A stretch of 64,000 bases of DNA from Alphaproteobacteria bacterium. Its GTDB lineage: Bacteria > Myxococcota_A > UBA796 > GCA-2862545. Shown here piece by piece: positions 24,611-34,331 of the stretch. Each line of letters begins with the position of its first letter. The first letter of the stretch is position 1. Both the position numbers and the translations under genes were made by a program. Location: the NCBI GenBank assembly GCA_020632885.1, contig JACKEQ010000021.1:42231-106230 (forward strand), in the 5' to 3' direction. The notes under the pieces are model-generated. The model was not told the DNA's origin. It searched no databases and saw only the letters and a program-made list of their open reading frames with translations.

Positions 24611-27600
24611 ATGGAGCTGACGCTACCGCCACGCTACGAGCTGGCCAGCGATCCCGTGCTCGGCCAGGGCGGCATGGGGCGTGTGGTGCGCGCGCGCGAC
24701 CGCGTGCTCGACGTGCCCGTGGCGATCAAGCTCGTACGCCAGGACTTCGCTGCGGATCCGCGCTTCCGGAAGCTGTTCGACCTCGAGGTCCGCATCTCCG
24801 CGCGGTTCACGCACCCGCACATCGTCCCGCTGCACGACCACGGCGAGCTGGAGGACGGCACGCCCTGGCTGGGGCTGGCGCTCGCGGATGCCGGGAGCTT
24901 CAAGACCCTCAACAAGCAGGGTCCGCGCGACTGGGCCCAGATCCAGCGGCTCGTGATCGAGCTCCTCGACGCCCTCTCGCACCTCCACGCCCGTGGCGTG
25001 GTGCACCGCGACGTGAAGCCCGAGAACATCCTGCTGTACACGGGAGACGACGGCGAGCCGCACGTCTGGCTCGCGGACCTCGGGCTGGCCAACGCGAGCC
25101 TGCACCTGGCCCGGCGGCGCGGGCGTCGCGAGGGCACTCCGGGCTACATGTCGCCCGAGCAGTCCATGGGCCTGCCGCGCGAGTACGGGCCCGCCACGGA
25201 CATCTACGCGGTGGGCGCGGTGCTCTGGGAGCTCGTCACCGGCGACATCCCGTTCGACGCCCAGCTCACGTCGGCCACAGCAGACCTCCCCACCCTCGTG
25301 CCCCGGGCGAATCTGCTCGTGCCGGCCGCCCTCCCGCGGCTCCTGAAGAACTGCCTCGATGCCGAGCCCCTGTCCCGGTACGACCTCGCGGCAGACCTGC
25401 GCACGGAGATCCTCGCCCTCGGGGAGCCCGAGAAGGGCCGGGGCGACTTCGACGCACCCGAGGAGGGCGTCGGGACCATCGCGCTCGGGGCGAAGTCGCT
25501 GCGCGGCGCGTCTTCCGTCGTGCTCGAGGCCATCCGGGAGGGCGCGAACTCCTCGCCGGGGCTCGATCCCTACGTCCCGTTCTGGAACCGTCCGATCCCG
25601 CCGGGCATCCCGGAGCACCCGCCCGTCGAGTCCGGCCGGGGGGCGTCCGCCCGCGCGTCGCTGAAGCTGTTCGCCCTCCGCGAGCCGCCGCTGATCGCCC
25701 GGACCCGGTCGCGCCAGGCGCTCTGGGACCAGGCGCGCGCCGTCCGCGACGACGGGCGCACCCGGGTGGTGCTCGTCACCGGGGCGGCCGGGAGCGGGAA
25801 GACGCGGCTGGTCGAGAGCGTCGTGCGCGCCCTCGAGGAGGGCGGCTGGGCCGAGTCCTGCACGCTCAACTACCAGGACCCGCGCGGCGTGGAGGACGGC
25901 TTCTTCGGGGCCGCCCGCGCCCTGCTGCGCCCCTGGAAGGAGTCGCGCGCCTCCCTGCTCTCCCGCCTGCGTCGTCGCCTGGCCCGGGAGCGCGGGAGCC
26001 TCGATCCGTCCGTGAAGGAGGAGGCCAACCTCCTCACCCGGTGGTGCGGGTTCGACGAGCCGGGGGTCGAAGAGGAGCCTGTGCCCGAGGGGATGGGGCT
26101 CCGCGAGGTGTACCGCCACCTCGACGCGCGCGGTTGGCGGGGGCTCTCCGTGATGGTGCTCGAGAACGCGCACCACGGGCGCGAGGACGGCGACGGGCTG
26201 GCCCTCGCAGAGGCCCAGGTGCGCGGCAACACGAGCGACGCCCTGCTCATCGTGGCCACCCTGCGCACCGAGGAGCTGGAGGCCCGGCCCGACCTCCGCG
26301 AGCGTGTGGAGGCCCTCGTCCAGGGCGGTGCGGTCCGGATCGACATCGATCCCCTGAACCGCGAGGAGACCCTCGAGCTCATCGAGGAGTCCCTGGCCCT
26401 CGCGCCGGACCTCTCGGTCCTCGCGGCCGAGCGGTGCGAGGGGAATCCGCTCTTCGCCCGTCAGCTCCTGCTCGAGTGGTCCAACCGCGAGTGGCTCGTC
26501 CCGAGCGGCGACCGCTACCGGCTCCAGGACGGTGTGGACGCGTCCGAGGTCCTGCCCACCGACGCCACCGCGCTGCTCCGGTCCCGCCTGGACGGGCTCG
26601 CGGAGGCGAGCGGCAACGCGCGTCGGTTCCGCGACACCATGCACATGGCGGCCATGGCGGGTGTCGCCGTGCCCCGCGACCTCGTGGAGGGCATGGCGGG
26701 CGACGACCTCGCGAACTTCGTCCTCGGGTGTGACCTCTGGGTGGAGCGCGAGGACCGCATGCGGTTCCACTCGTCCCTGCTCCACCAGGCGATGCGGGCC
26801 CTCGCCGAGGAGCGGCGGGACGCGAGCTACCTGCACAGGCGCCTCGGTCGCGCGTTCGCGCGCTACGGCGAGCAGAGCGGGCGCGACGTCAACCTCGACA
26901 TCGGCCGGCACGCCATGGTCGGGCGCGACTTCCAGCTCGCGATCGACGCGCTCATGGCGAGCTGCAAGGCGTCCTGGCGCCGGCGGAACTCCAACGAGCT
27001 GAAGGAGTCGGGGGCCCTCGCCATCGAGGCGGCCTACCGGTCGCCCGCCATCTCGGATCGCACGGGGTGGGCGAACATCTGGAAGGCCCGTGCCCACGAG
27101 CTCCGCGGCGAGCCCGTGGACGCCACGGCCCACTTCAACGCGGCTCTCGTCCACTGCGAGGGCACCGGCGACGACCTGGGCATCGCGGCCGCCACGATCG
27201 GGCTGGGGTGGGCGAGCCTCCAGATGGGCCGGCTCGACGAGGCGGACGCCTACTACAACCGCGCGTTCGGGCTCGCCGAGACCCTGGAGCCCATGTGGCC
27301 GGCCATCGAGGTCGTGAAGGGCCGGGCGTGGCTCGAGCAGCAGAAGCGCAACTTCGACGGCGCCGAGATCCTCTTCACCCGGGCGGCCAACTGGAGCCGG
27401 AAGAGCGGCGACATCCGCGGCAAGGGCGAGGCGCTGCTCGGGCAGGCCTTCGTGGCCCTGCGGCGCGGCGAGTTCGACGAGGCGGACGAGATCTACGAGG
27501 AGGCCGCCGAGGCCTTCCAGGAGGGTGACGACCTCCTTGGGATCGCGCGCGCATGGGTCGGGAAGGGGGTCGTGCGGCGCCAGCGCTCCCAGTTCGACGA

Positions 27601-28189
27601 GGCCATGGCGCTGTTCACGCGCGCGGTGGGCGTGGGCGAGGAGCTCGGGGCCACCGAGATCGTCATGGAGTCCCGCTATCGGATGGCCGAGGTGCACAGG
27701 CGGCGTGGCGAGACCGACCAGGCTGCCCTGCTCTACAACGAGCACCTGCGCTGGGCGTCACTGAACAAGAAGACCGAGGCGGCCATCCTGGCCGAGCTCG
27801 GCCTCGCGATGGTCGCGCTGCTCCGCGACGACATGCACGACCTCTACGACCGCACCACGGCCGTGAGCCGCCACCTGGAGCCCATGCCCGCGCATTGGCT
27901 CTGGGCCACGTACAGGCTCGTGGTGGCCGCCATGCTCGCCCACCGGGCCGACGAGAACGGCACGTACACCTGGCTCTGGTCGGCGTCGGAGCTCGGGATC
28001 GCCGACATCGTCGACGAGGACATCGCCTACCTGCTCACCGACATCACGGCGATCGGGCTGCGCTCCGACTGGCGCAACGTCGTTCGGGTCGCCGGCCGGC
28101 TCGCCATCGCCCAGCTCCGTCGCCTGGGCGACCCCGAGGGTGCGCGGTTCGTGAAGCAGCAGGTCGACCGGCTCGTGCTCGACCATTGA
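24611..28189 (+). CDS. Ser/Thr protein kinase with AAA-type ATPase and TPR region
   Basis: 1192 aa, three parts. The kinase domain (about 8-270) has GQGGMG, catalytic Lys40, HRDVKPEN (Asp134), DLG in place of DFG (156-158), and SPEQ. The STAND/AAA-type ATPase (about 360-640) has an intact Walker A, GAAGSGKTR (391-399). A long TPR-like region (about 740-1150) includes GLGWASLQMGRLDEADAYY and GQAFVALRRGEFDEADEIY. No transmembrane helix seen, so cytosolic. The design recalls PknK/MalT-like signalling ATPases. ATG 24611 is chosen; ATG 24602 is also possible. The next gene starts inside its stop (TTGA). Confidence 0.92.
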   Translation: MELTLPPRYELASDPVLGQGGMGRVVRARDRVLDVPVAIKLVRQDFAADPRFRKLFDLEVRISARFTHPHIVPLHDHGELEDGTPWLGLALADAGSFKTLNKQGPRDWAQIQRLVIELLDALSHLHARGVVHRDVKPENILLYTGDDGEPHVWLADLGLANASLHLARRRGRREGTPGYMSPEQSMGLPREYGPATDIYAVGAVLWELVTGDIPFDAQLTSATADLPTLVPRANLLVPAALPRLLKNCLDAEPLSRYDLAADLRTEILALGEPEKGRGDFDAPEEGVGTIALGAKSLRGASSVVLEAIREGANSSPGLDPYVPFWNRPIPPGIPEHPPVESGRGASARASLKLFALREPPLIARTRSRQALWDQARAVRDDGRTRVVLVTGAAGSGKTRLVESVVRALEEGGWAESCTLNYQDPRGVEDGFFGAARALLRPWKESRASLLSRLRRRLARERGSLDPSVKEEANLLTRWCGFDEPGVEEEPVPEGMGLREVYRHLDARGWRGLSVMVLENAHHGREDGDGLALAEAQVRGNTSDALLIVATLRTEELEARPDLRERVEALVQGGAVRIDIDPLNREETLELIEESLALAPDLSVLAAERCEGNPLFARQLLLEWSNREWLVPSGDRYRLQDGVDASEVLPTDATALLRSRLDGLAEASGNARRFRDTMHMAAMAGVAVPRDLVEGMAGDDLANFVLGCDLWVEREDRMRFHSSLLHQAMRALAEERRDASYLHRRLGRAFARYGEQSGRDVNLDIGRHAMVGRDFQLAIDALMASCKASWRRRNSNELKESGALAIEAAYRSPAISDRTGWANIWKARAHELRGEPVDATAHFNAALVHCEGTGDDLGIAAATIGLGWASLQMGRLDEADAYYNRAFGLAETLEPMWPAIEVVKGRAWLEQQKRNFDGAEILFTRAANWSRKSGDIRGKGEALLGQAFVALRRGEFDEADEIYEEAAEAFQEGDDLLGIARAWVGKGVVRRQRSQFDEAMALFTRAVGVGEELGATEIVMESRYRMAEVHRRRGETDQAALLYNEHLRWASLNKKTEAAILAELGLAMVALLRDDMHDLYDRTTAVSRHLEPMPAHWLWATYRLVVAAMLAHRADENGTYTWLWSASELGIADIVDEDIAYLLTDITAIGLRSDWRNVVRVAGRLAIAQLRRLGDPEGARFVKQQVDRLVLDH

Positions 28190-29637
28190 TCGCCTGGGTG
28201 CTCGCGTGCGGGACGGCGCCGCCCGCGCCTCCACCTCCCAGATTCGTGCGGACGGGGCTGTACGGCGAGGCCTTCGAGCCGGTGGCGTGGACCCCCGGGG
28301 AGACCGTGCGCGGTCAGGTCGCGCCGCGCGTGGCCGAGTGCGTGGAGCTCGGCAGCGTCGGGCTGGGCGACCTCACGGCGCGCATCGCGGCGGGCATCCC
28401 GGCTCCGGACACCGACGTCGCGTGGTCGCCGGACGGTACGAAGCTCGCGGTGGGCACCTTCCTCGGGGAGGTGCTCGTGCTCGACGGCTGGTCGGCCGAG
28501 GTGCTCGCCCGGCGCACCCTGGCCGAGTCCGCGGTGAAGCGGGTGCTCTGGAGCGCCGACGGCGCCGAGCTCTACGCCGCCGAGCAGTCCGTGGACGGCT
28601 TCCTGCACGCCCTCGATCCCGCCACCCTCGCCACGCGCGCCACCTTCCGCATGGCGGACGACCTGGAGAGCAGCCGGCCCCCCGGGCAGGACGACCTCTA
28701 CGGGCTCTACACGCTGCCCGGGCCGTACGCCCTCGATCGCTACGCATCCGGTGACCTGCTGCTCGTCGGGGCCCACGGCTGGGACGGTGCGGAGGGGCGC
28801 CTGAACCGCTCGAGGGCCTGGCGTCTGCGCCGCACGTCCGAGGGGTTCGAGGTGGTGGCTGCCTGGCCCTCCACCGCCGCCGACGCGACCTTCCTCGCGG
28901 CCACGATGGACGGCGAGCGGGTCGCGGTCGCCGTGAGCCGCTCCAGCGCCGGGCCGGCTCCGGACCTGCCCGTGGGCGGCGTCGCCGTGCTCGATGGCCA
29001 GATGGAGCCCGTGTCCACGGCCGTCCCCGAGCCCCTGGCCCCCTGGTTCGACCGCGCGTTCGTCTGGGAGTCCATCGGCCTGCACGCCGACCGGCTCACC
29101 CTGGGACTCGGGGACGGACGGGTCTGGCGGCACGACCGGGTGCGCGAGCTCGGGACGCCCGTGCTCGCGGGAGACGTGCCCATCGCCGCCACGATCGGGC
29201 ACCTGGTGGACGCGGGAGACTCCGTGCTCACGGTCACCTCGGGCACGTCGATCCCCTACGGATCCGGGCGCCCGGAGACCCACCCTCCCGAGGCGCACCC
29301 GCGGGAGAACACGCTCTGGGCGCTGCACCCGACCACCCTCGAGACCCTCTGGACCTGGCGGGGCAGCGAGCGCCTCCAGGGCCTCACGGTGGGTCCCCGG
29401 TGGATCGTGGTGGGGGTGTCGCCCGCGGACGCCGACCCCGCGCGCCATGGGCTGCTCGTGTTCGATCGGCAGCGTTCGGGCACCGGTGCCGAGCGGCTCG
29501 CCGCCTCGTGCGCCACGGGTGCGCCGGTGTTCTGGCGCGCGGGTCTGGCGCCGGACGGGCGCATCGCCGTGGTCAGCTTCCCGGAGAAGCGCGGGGAGGA
29601 CGTCGTGGGGGTCTACCGGGTCTCGCTCTTCCTCTGA
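28186..29637 (+). CDS. Lipoprotein with WD40/quinoprotein-like beta-propeller
   Basis: 483 aa. The leader is extremely short, MIAWVLAC, with a lipobox-like VLAC at Cys8, followed by a Pro-rich linker. The body consists of repeated beta-blades (DVAWSPDGTKLAVGTFLGEV, RVLWSADGAELYAAEQ, GLAPDGRIAVVSF). No catalytic motif; probably a scaffold or binding protein on the cell surface or in the periplasm. TTG 28186 overlaps the kinase stop (TTGA), implying coupled translation. The 3' end overlaps the convergent kinase gene by 25 bases. Confidence 0.65.
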   Translation: MIAWVLACGTAPPAPPPPRFVRTGLYGEAFEPVAWTPGETVRGQVAPRVAECVELGSVGLGDLTARIAAGIPAPDTDVAWSPDGTKLAVGTFLGEVLVLDGWSAEVLARRTLAESAVKRVLWSADGAELYAAEQSVDGFLHALDPATLATRATFRMADDLESSRPPGQDDLYGLYTLPGPYALDRYASGDLLLVGAHGWDGAEGRLNRSRAWRLRRTSEGFEVVAAWPSTAADATFLAATMDGERVAVAVSRSSAGPAPDLPVGGVAVLDGQMEPVSTAVPEPLAPWFDRAFVWESIGLHADRLTLGLGDGRVWRHDRVRELGTPVLAGDVPIAATIGHLVDAGDSVLTVTSGTSIPYGSGRPETHPPEAHPRENTLWALHPTTLETLWTWRGSERLQGLTVGPRWIVVGVSPADADPARHGLLVFDRQRSGTGAERLAASCATGAPVFWRAGLAPDGRIAVVSFPEKRGEDVVGVYRVSLFL

Positions 29638-32618
29638 GCCGCGGTCTCCAGGCCCTCCAGGAGCCAGCGGGCCTGTCCTCCGAGGCGCTCGATGGCCGGC
29701 CGCATCGCGGCCACGACGGGGAGCAGCTCGCGGGCGGGCCACGGTCGGCCCGCGCGGGCGGCGTCGATGGCGATCACGATGCGGCAGAGCTCGGTGAGCA
29801 CGGGCTGGCGGGGCAGGGCCAGGGCGTAGCCCGCGGTGCGGGCGGCGCTCTCCCAGTCGTCGAGGCGGGCGTGGCAGATGGCCTGGTTCACGAGACCGAC
29901 CAGCAGCGCCTGGGGTTGCTCGACCAGCCGGCACCACGCGATCGCCTCCCGCCCGACGGCCAGGCCGCCCGTGTAGTCCGCGCCCTCCACGAGGAGGTGC
30001 TGGGCGAACACGAGCACGTAGGCCCGGCTGGAGGTCTCGATGTGGTTCGCGCGCTCCCGGGCGTGCAGGGCGGCGGTGCGGACGTCTCCGGCGACGTGGG
30101 CCATCGCGGACAGCACGCCCTCCTCGAGCTGACGCGATCCGAGCTCGCGGGCGAGGTCCAGGGCACCGGGCAGCCGGTCGGGGCTCGACTGCTCGATGAG
30201 GTTCTGGACGAGGAAGGCGTCCCGGAGGGCCCCGGACGGCGCCGCGTCGAAGGCGTCCACCACCTCGTCGATGGACGCATCCCCGCGGACGTGGCGGAGC
30301 TTCACGCACTGGGCGGCGGTGAGCGTCCAGCCCTGCTCGGCGGCCAGGGCCTCGAGGTCGGCGAGGTGACGCGGCGCGTCGGGGTGCACCTGGGACACCG
30401 CATTGCGTGCGAGCAGCAGGCGCACCTGGCCGTGGAGGGCCTCGGTGGGCGGGCCGTCCCAGAGCGATGTGAGCCTGCGCGCGAAGTCCTCGATCTGCTC
30501 GACCGTCCGGCTCCAGGAGAGGCGGTTGGTGAACAGGTCCACGGCGCGGTCGAGGTCGCCGGCCAGCAGCGCCAGATCCACCGCGCGGTCTGCGCATCCC
30601 GCGGCATCGAGGATGTCGGCGCACGCGCGCAGCACGGTGGGGTCCAGGCCGCGCTCGGCACGCGCGTAGGCGTCCGCGAGCCCGGCCGTGCGGAAGGCCC
30701 ATCCTGCAGGGCTCGCCTCCAGGTGCGCGGCCCTCTCGGCCTGGACGAGCACGCCGCCGAGATCGATCCCCAGGCGCTCCAGGACGGCGGCGGGGGCCTC
30801 TCGGGGCACGGCGGGCCCGAGGAGCCCGAGCACGGTGGCCTCCCCGTCGTGGGCCTCGAGCACCCGGGCGACCGTGTCCGGCACGTCCTTCGCAGGCACC
30901 AGGCGTCCGTCCGCATCGAGGGTGAGGGCCTGGCCGCGCACCCAGCGCACCAGGCGTCCCGGGCAGCCCGCCGAGGCCTCGACCGCCGCGGACGCCGTGC
31001 GCCAGTGCAGGGGTGCCCAGCTCCCGAGCAGGCGGTGCAGGGTCTCGGGCGAGAGGGGTGGGAGCGTGTGGGACGGCGTATGCGGCGGAGGGTCGACCGC
31101 GGTGACCACGAAGAGCACGGGCCCTGCGACGTCGCGGCCCGCCAGGCGCAGCCGGCCGGGGTGGAGGTCGACGTCCACCAGGACCACCGTGACGGGGACC
31201 TGGCGCGCAACGGCACCGAGGATCCCGAGGGCCAGGCCCAGGCCGACCTCCCGGGGGGTCGTGGGGTCGAGGAGCAGGTCCAGACGGGCCCCGACCTGGG
31301 CGGACAGCGCGTGGAGCCCGTGCAGGCGGGTGCGCAGGGCGTCGGTCGCGCAGCCGAGCACCGCCGCGAGGAGGGCCGGCGGTTCCGGCACCTCGCCGTC
31401 CACCACGGTGTGCAGGCCTCCGCCGTCGATGTGGAGCTGGCGGGCGAGCCAGCGGGCGCAGCGGCGGCGACCCGAGCCCTCCGGGCCCACGAGGGCCAGG
31501 GTCGTGGCGGTGGGGGCCTTCCGTGCCTCGACGGCCTGCCGCCAGAGCCAGGCGAGGGTGGGGTCCCGTCCGGTGAGCGCGGGATCGCGCACGCCCAGGA
31601 GCTCGAGGCCGGTGGCCGCGAGGGCGGCGTCCTGCACCCAGTCGATCGGCGCGGACGGCTGGCCCGGCAGGGTGGCGCGGGGCGCGGCGGGCCCGCTGGA
31701 GACGTCCTGGTCGGGCAGGTCGACCGCGAGGAGCTCGGTCACCCCGGTCGCGAGCTCCGTCGGGGCCTCCGAGGTGTCCACCGACCCGGCTGCGCCGTCC
31801 TCCGCGCCGCCGAGCGCACGCAGGGCCTGCGCGGCGGCTGCGGCGCTCGCGTAGCGCTGGCTCCAGGCGGGTCGCAGGAGGGTCACCAGCCAGTCGAAGG
31901 CGCCTTCGGGCACCGGGAAGCGCAGGGTGGGCGGGAGGAGGGGACCGCCGACCTTCTCGGTGAGCAGCGGGAGCTTGTTGCGGGCCTGCCAGGGCGGCGT
32001 GGTGGACACCAGGCGCCACGCGACGACCCCGAGGGCGTAGAGGTCGCTCCACGGACCCTGGTCGGGGCAGGTGGAGTCGAACTGCTCGGGGGGCATGTAG
32101 AGCGGCGTGCCCCCGTCGGGGGCGTCCTGGCCGAGCAGGGCGAGCCCGAAGTCCACGACCCGCACGCCGGGTCGGAGGTCGTCTTCGGTGCAGAACAGGA
32201 CGTTGGCGAGCTTGACGTCGCGGTGGAGCACGCCGGCCGCGTGGGCGTGGGCGAGGGCGTCGAGCACGGCGAGGAGCACGCGGCGGGCGGCGTCCCAGCT
32301 CGTGATGCCGCGGACCCGGTCGCGGAGCGAGCCGCCCGAGCAGCGCTCCATGGCGAGGTAGGGCGAGCCGGGCGCCCCGAGGCGGGCGTCCTCGAGGAAG
32401 CCCCAGTCGAAGATCCGCACGACGTTGGGGTGATCGAGCCGGGCGATGGCGGCGACCTCGTGGGTGAGGGCCGCGGACCAGCGCGGGTCGTCGACGACCT
32501 TCACGGCGACGGGCGTGCCGAGCTGGGCGTGGGTGGCCGCGTAGACGCTACCGAACCCGCCCTGGCCGAGCTTCTCGCCGATCACGAAGGGTCCGAGCGT
32601 GAGGGGAGCGTCCGCCAT
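29613..32618 (-). CDS. Ser/Thr protein kinase with degenerate ATPase and helical repeats
   Basis: 1001 aa. N-terminal kinase (about 10-270): GQGGFGSVY, Lys40, HRDVKLAN (132-139), VVDFGLA with an intact DFG, and PPEQF. Residues 370-560 resemble the ATPase of the neighbouring kinase, but the P-loop reads GPEGSGRRR (378-386), lacking the usual lysine. The rest is helical repeat (about 640-990). No transmembrane helix. It is divergent from the ECF cassette at 32661, with 42 bases between, and convergent with the propeller gene. A regulatory kinase is clear; the target is unknown. Confidence 0.9.
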   Translation of the reverse strand: MADAPLTLGPFVIGEKLGQGGFGSVYAATHAQLGTPVAVKVVDDPRWSAALTHEVAAIARLDHPNVVRIFDWGFLEDARLGAPGSPYLAMERCSGGSLRDRVRGITSWDAARRVLLAVLDALAHAHAAGVLHRDVKLANVLFCTEDDLRPGVRVVDFGLALLGQDAPDGGTPLYMPPEQFDSTCPDQGPWSDLYALGVVAWRLVSTTPPWQARNKLPLLTEKVGGPLLPPTLRFPVPEGAFDWLVTLLRPAWSQRYASAAAAAQALRALGGAEDGAAGSVDTSEAPTELATGVTELLAVDLPDQDVSSGPAAPRATLPGQPSAPIDWVQDAALAATGLELLGVRDPALTGRDPTLAWLWRQAVEARKAPTATTLALVGPEGSGRRRCARWLARQLHIDGGGLHTVVDGEVPEPPALLAAVLGCATDALRTRLHGLHALSAQVGARLDLLLDPTTPREVGLGLALGILGAVARQVPVTVVLVDVDLHPGRLRLAGRDVAGPVLFVVTAVDPPPHTPSHTLPPLSPETLHRLLGSWAPLHWRTASAAVEASAGCPGRLVRWVRGQALTLDADGRLVPAKDVPDTVARVLEAHDGEATVLGLLGPAVPREAPAAVLERLGIDLGGVLVQAERAAHLEASPAGWAFRTAGLADAYARAERGLDPTVLRACADILDAAGCADRAVDLALLAGDLDRAVDLFTNRLSWSRTVEQIEDFARRLTSLWDGPPTEALHGQVRLLLARNAVSQVHPDAPRHLADLEALAAEQGWTLTAAQCVKLRHVRGDASIDEVVDAFDAAPSGALRDAFLVQNLIEQSSPDRLPGALDLARELGSRQLEEGVLSAMAHVAGDVRTAALHARERANHIETSSRAYVLVFAQHLLVEGADYTGGLAVGREAIAWCRLVEQPQALLVGLVNQAICHARLDDWESAARTAGYALALPRQPVLTELCRIVIAIDAARAGRPWPARELLPVVAAMRPAIERLGGQARWLLEGLETAAQRKSETR

Positions 32619-32660
32619 GGGCCGATCCTACCTCCGCGCCGGGCACGTTAGCTGCCCCCG

Positions 32661-34331
32661 GTGCTGTTCCTGCTCGCCTGCGCGCCGCCCGCCCTCCACG
32701 CCGAGCTGACCGTCGAGCCGTCGGCCGTCGACGTGCGCGCCAACCTCCCGCTGGACGGCGTCGAGCTCACCGACGCCGCCGGGGCCCCCGTCGTGCGGCG
32801 CCATCCGGTGCCCGCCGAGCCCCGCGTGCTCCTGCGTGCCCCGCTCGCCCCCGGCACCTACGACCTCCGCCTCGTGGCCGGCGAGCAGTCCACCACCGTC
32901 CCGGTCCGGGTGGACGACCCGGGGCCGGCCACCGTGACCCTCCAGGCCCCGCTGGGCCAGGGGGACGTCCCGGACGGCGCCAGCGTGCCCCTGCCCGACG
33001 GACAGCCCGTGCGCGCCGGCATCGTCGTCGAGGCCCACCGCGACCTCGTGCTCACCGCCGCCCTCCTCGAAGCCCCCGTCCGCCTGGCCGCCGGCGAGCG
33101 CCACGTCCTGGTCGCCGAGGTCGATGCACGCGGGCTCTCCACCTGGGTCGCCCTCGACGGCGCCCGGCGCGACGTGCACCTCGGAGCGGAGGCCGTGCCC
33201 CTCGACGCCCTGCGCGACGCCCTCCGGGCCGGCACCCCCATCGTGCCCGCCCGCGCGGAGGGCACCCGCGACCCCACCCTGCCCGGCGGCCGCATCCGGC
33301 TCCCCGCGCCGTGGTGGGACCGCCTGCTCGACGCCCTGGGAACCGGTTTCCGTCCCCGCGACGACCTGGCGCCCCGCACGCACGTCGGGGTGCCGCTCGC
33401 CAACGTCTCCGATGCGCCCGTGCACGTCGTCGTCTCCGCGTGGGTGGAGGTCGACGGACGCCCACACCCCGCGTTCCGCCCGCGCACCCGCGATGCCACC
33501 GACCTCACCGTCGTGCGCCGCCTGGTCCGCGTGCCGCCCCACGACGCCGTGGACGTCGCCCTGCCCCTCTACCTCGACCGCCAGGCCACCGCTGACGGCC
33601 TCCTCGCGGACGTCCGGGTGGAGGTGCGACCCCTCGGTGCCGGCGCCGTGCTGCACGCGCTCTCCACGCCCCTCGTGGTCGAGCGGGGAGACCGCTGGGC
33701 CACGCTCCTGTTCGTGGGCGGCGTGCTCTCCGCCCTCGCGGGCCTCGCGCTCCTCGCCGTCCGCTTCCGCCGCTGGATCGACCGCCCGACCCGCGACCTC
33801 ACGACCGTGACCGTGTTCGGCGCCCTGTCGTTCGTGGTCGGCACCGCGTCCCAGGTCCTGGGGCTCGGGCTCGGGAGCGTGCTCGGACCCTTCGCGCCCT
33901 TCGTGCTCGGCGTCGCCGACGACGCGGCCCGGTTCTGCCTCCTCGCCACGTTGCTCACCCTCGTCCCGCGCAGCGGTGTGCTCACCCTGGCCCTCCTCCT
34001 CGGCTGGCTCATGCGGGCCCTGGCGCTCGGGGCGGCGCACCCCGTGGACGCGCTCTACCTCGGGGCCAGCGTGCTCTGGCTGGAGCTCGGGGCCGCCGTG
34101 GCGGGCCTCACGACGGGACGGGTGACCGTCGGGCGCCTCTGGCTCGGGCTCGTCGTGCCCAACGGCCTGCTCACCGCCTTCGGGCTCGCCGTGTCCGTCG
34201 TGGTCTACAGGCTCTGGTACGCGGAGGGCTACCTGCTCGCCCTCGTGCTCGGCCCGGGTCTGCTCTACCCGGCCATCGGGTGCGCGCTGGCCGGTCCGTT
34301 CGCGGCCTCCCTACGCAGGGTGGCGCCATGA
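32661..34331 (+). CDS. ECF transporter S-component-like protein with large extracytoplasmic beta domain
   Basis: 556 aa. A very short leader (MLFLLAC) with either a lipobox-like Cys7 or signal cleavage after ALHA. Residues about 18-340 are strand-rich and read like two or three Ig-like beta domains (TYDLRLVAG, VHVVVSAWVEV, GLLADVRVEVRPL). A membrane anchor (about 345-368) leads to about six further helices (380-545), compatible in size and hydrophobicity with an ECF substrate-binding S component. That identification rests mainly on the next gene, an EcfA-EcfA-EcfT fusion joined through ATGA. GTG start 32661. Substrate not readable. Confidence 0.65.
   Translation: MLFLLACAPPALHAELTVEPSAVDVRANLPLDGVELTDAAGAPVVRRHPVPAEPRVLLRAPLAPGTYDLRLVAGEQSTTVPVRVDDPGPATVTLQAPLGQGDVPDGASVPLPDGQPVRAGIVVEAHRDLVLTAALLEAPVRLAAGERHVLVAEVDARGLSTWVALDGARRDVHLGAEAVPLDALRDALRAGTPIVPARAEGTRDPTLPGGRIRLPAPWWDRLLDALGTGFRPRDDLAPRTHVGVPLANVSDAPVHVVVSAWVEVDGRPHPAFRPRTRDATDLTVVRRLVRVPPHDAVDVALPLYLDRQATADGLLADVRVEVRPLGAGAVLHALSTPLVVERGDRWATLLFVGGVLSALAGLALLAVRFRRWIDRPTRDLTTVTVFGALSFVVGTASQVLGLGLGSVLGPFAPFVLGVADDAARFCLLATLLTLVPRSGVLTLALLLGWLMRALALGAAHPVDALYLGASVLWLELGAAVAGLTTGRVTVGRLWLGLVVPNGLLTAFGLAVSVVVYRLWYAEGYLLALVLGPGLLYPAIGCALAGPFAASLRRVAP

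Noticed and set aside
24623..27745. 1040-codon open frame antisense to the 1192-aa kinase
   Set aside because: No motif, Arg/Pro/Gly/His-rich; the kinase on the other strand has all catalytic residues.
28027..32052. 1341-codon minus-strand frame
   Set aside because: Runs through the propeller gene and in the wrong frame of the minus-strand kinase; low-complexity composition.
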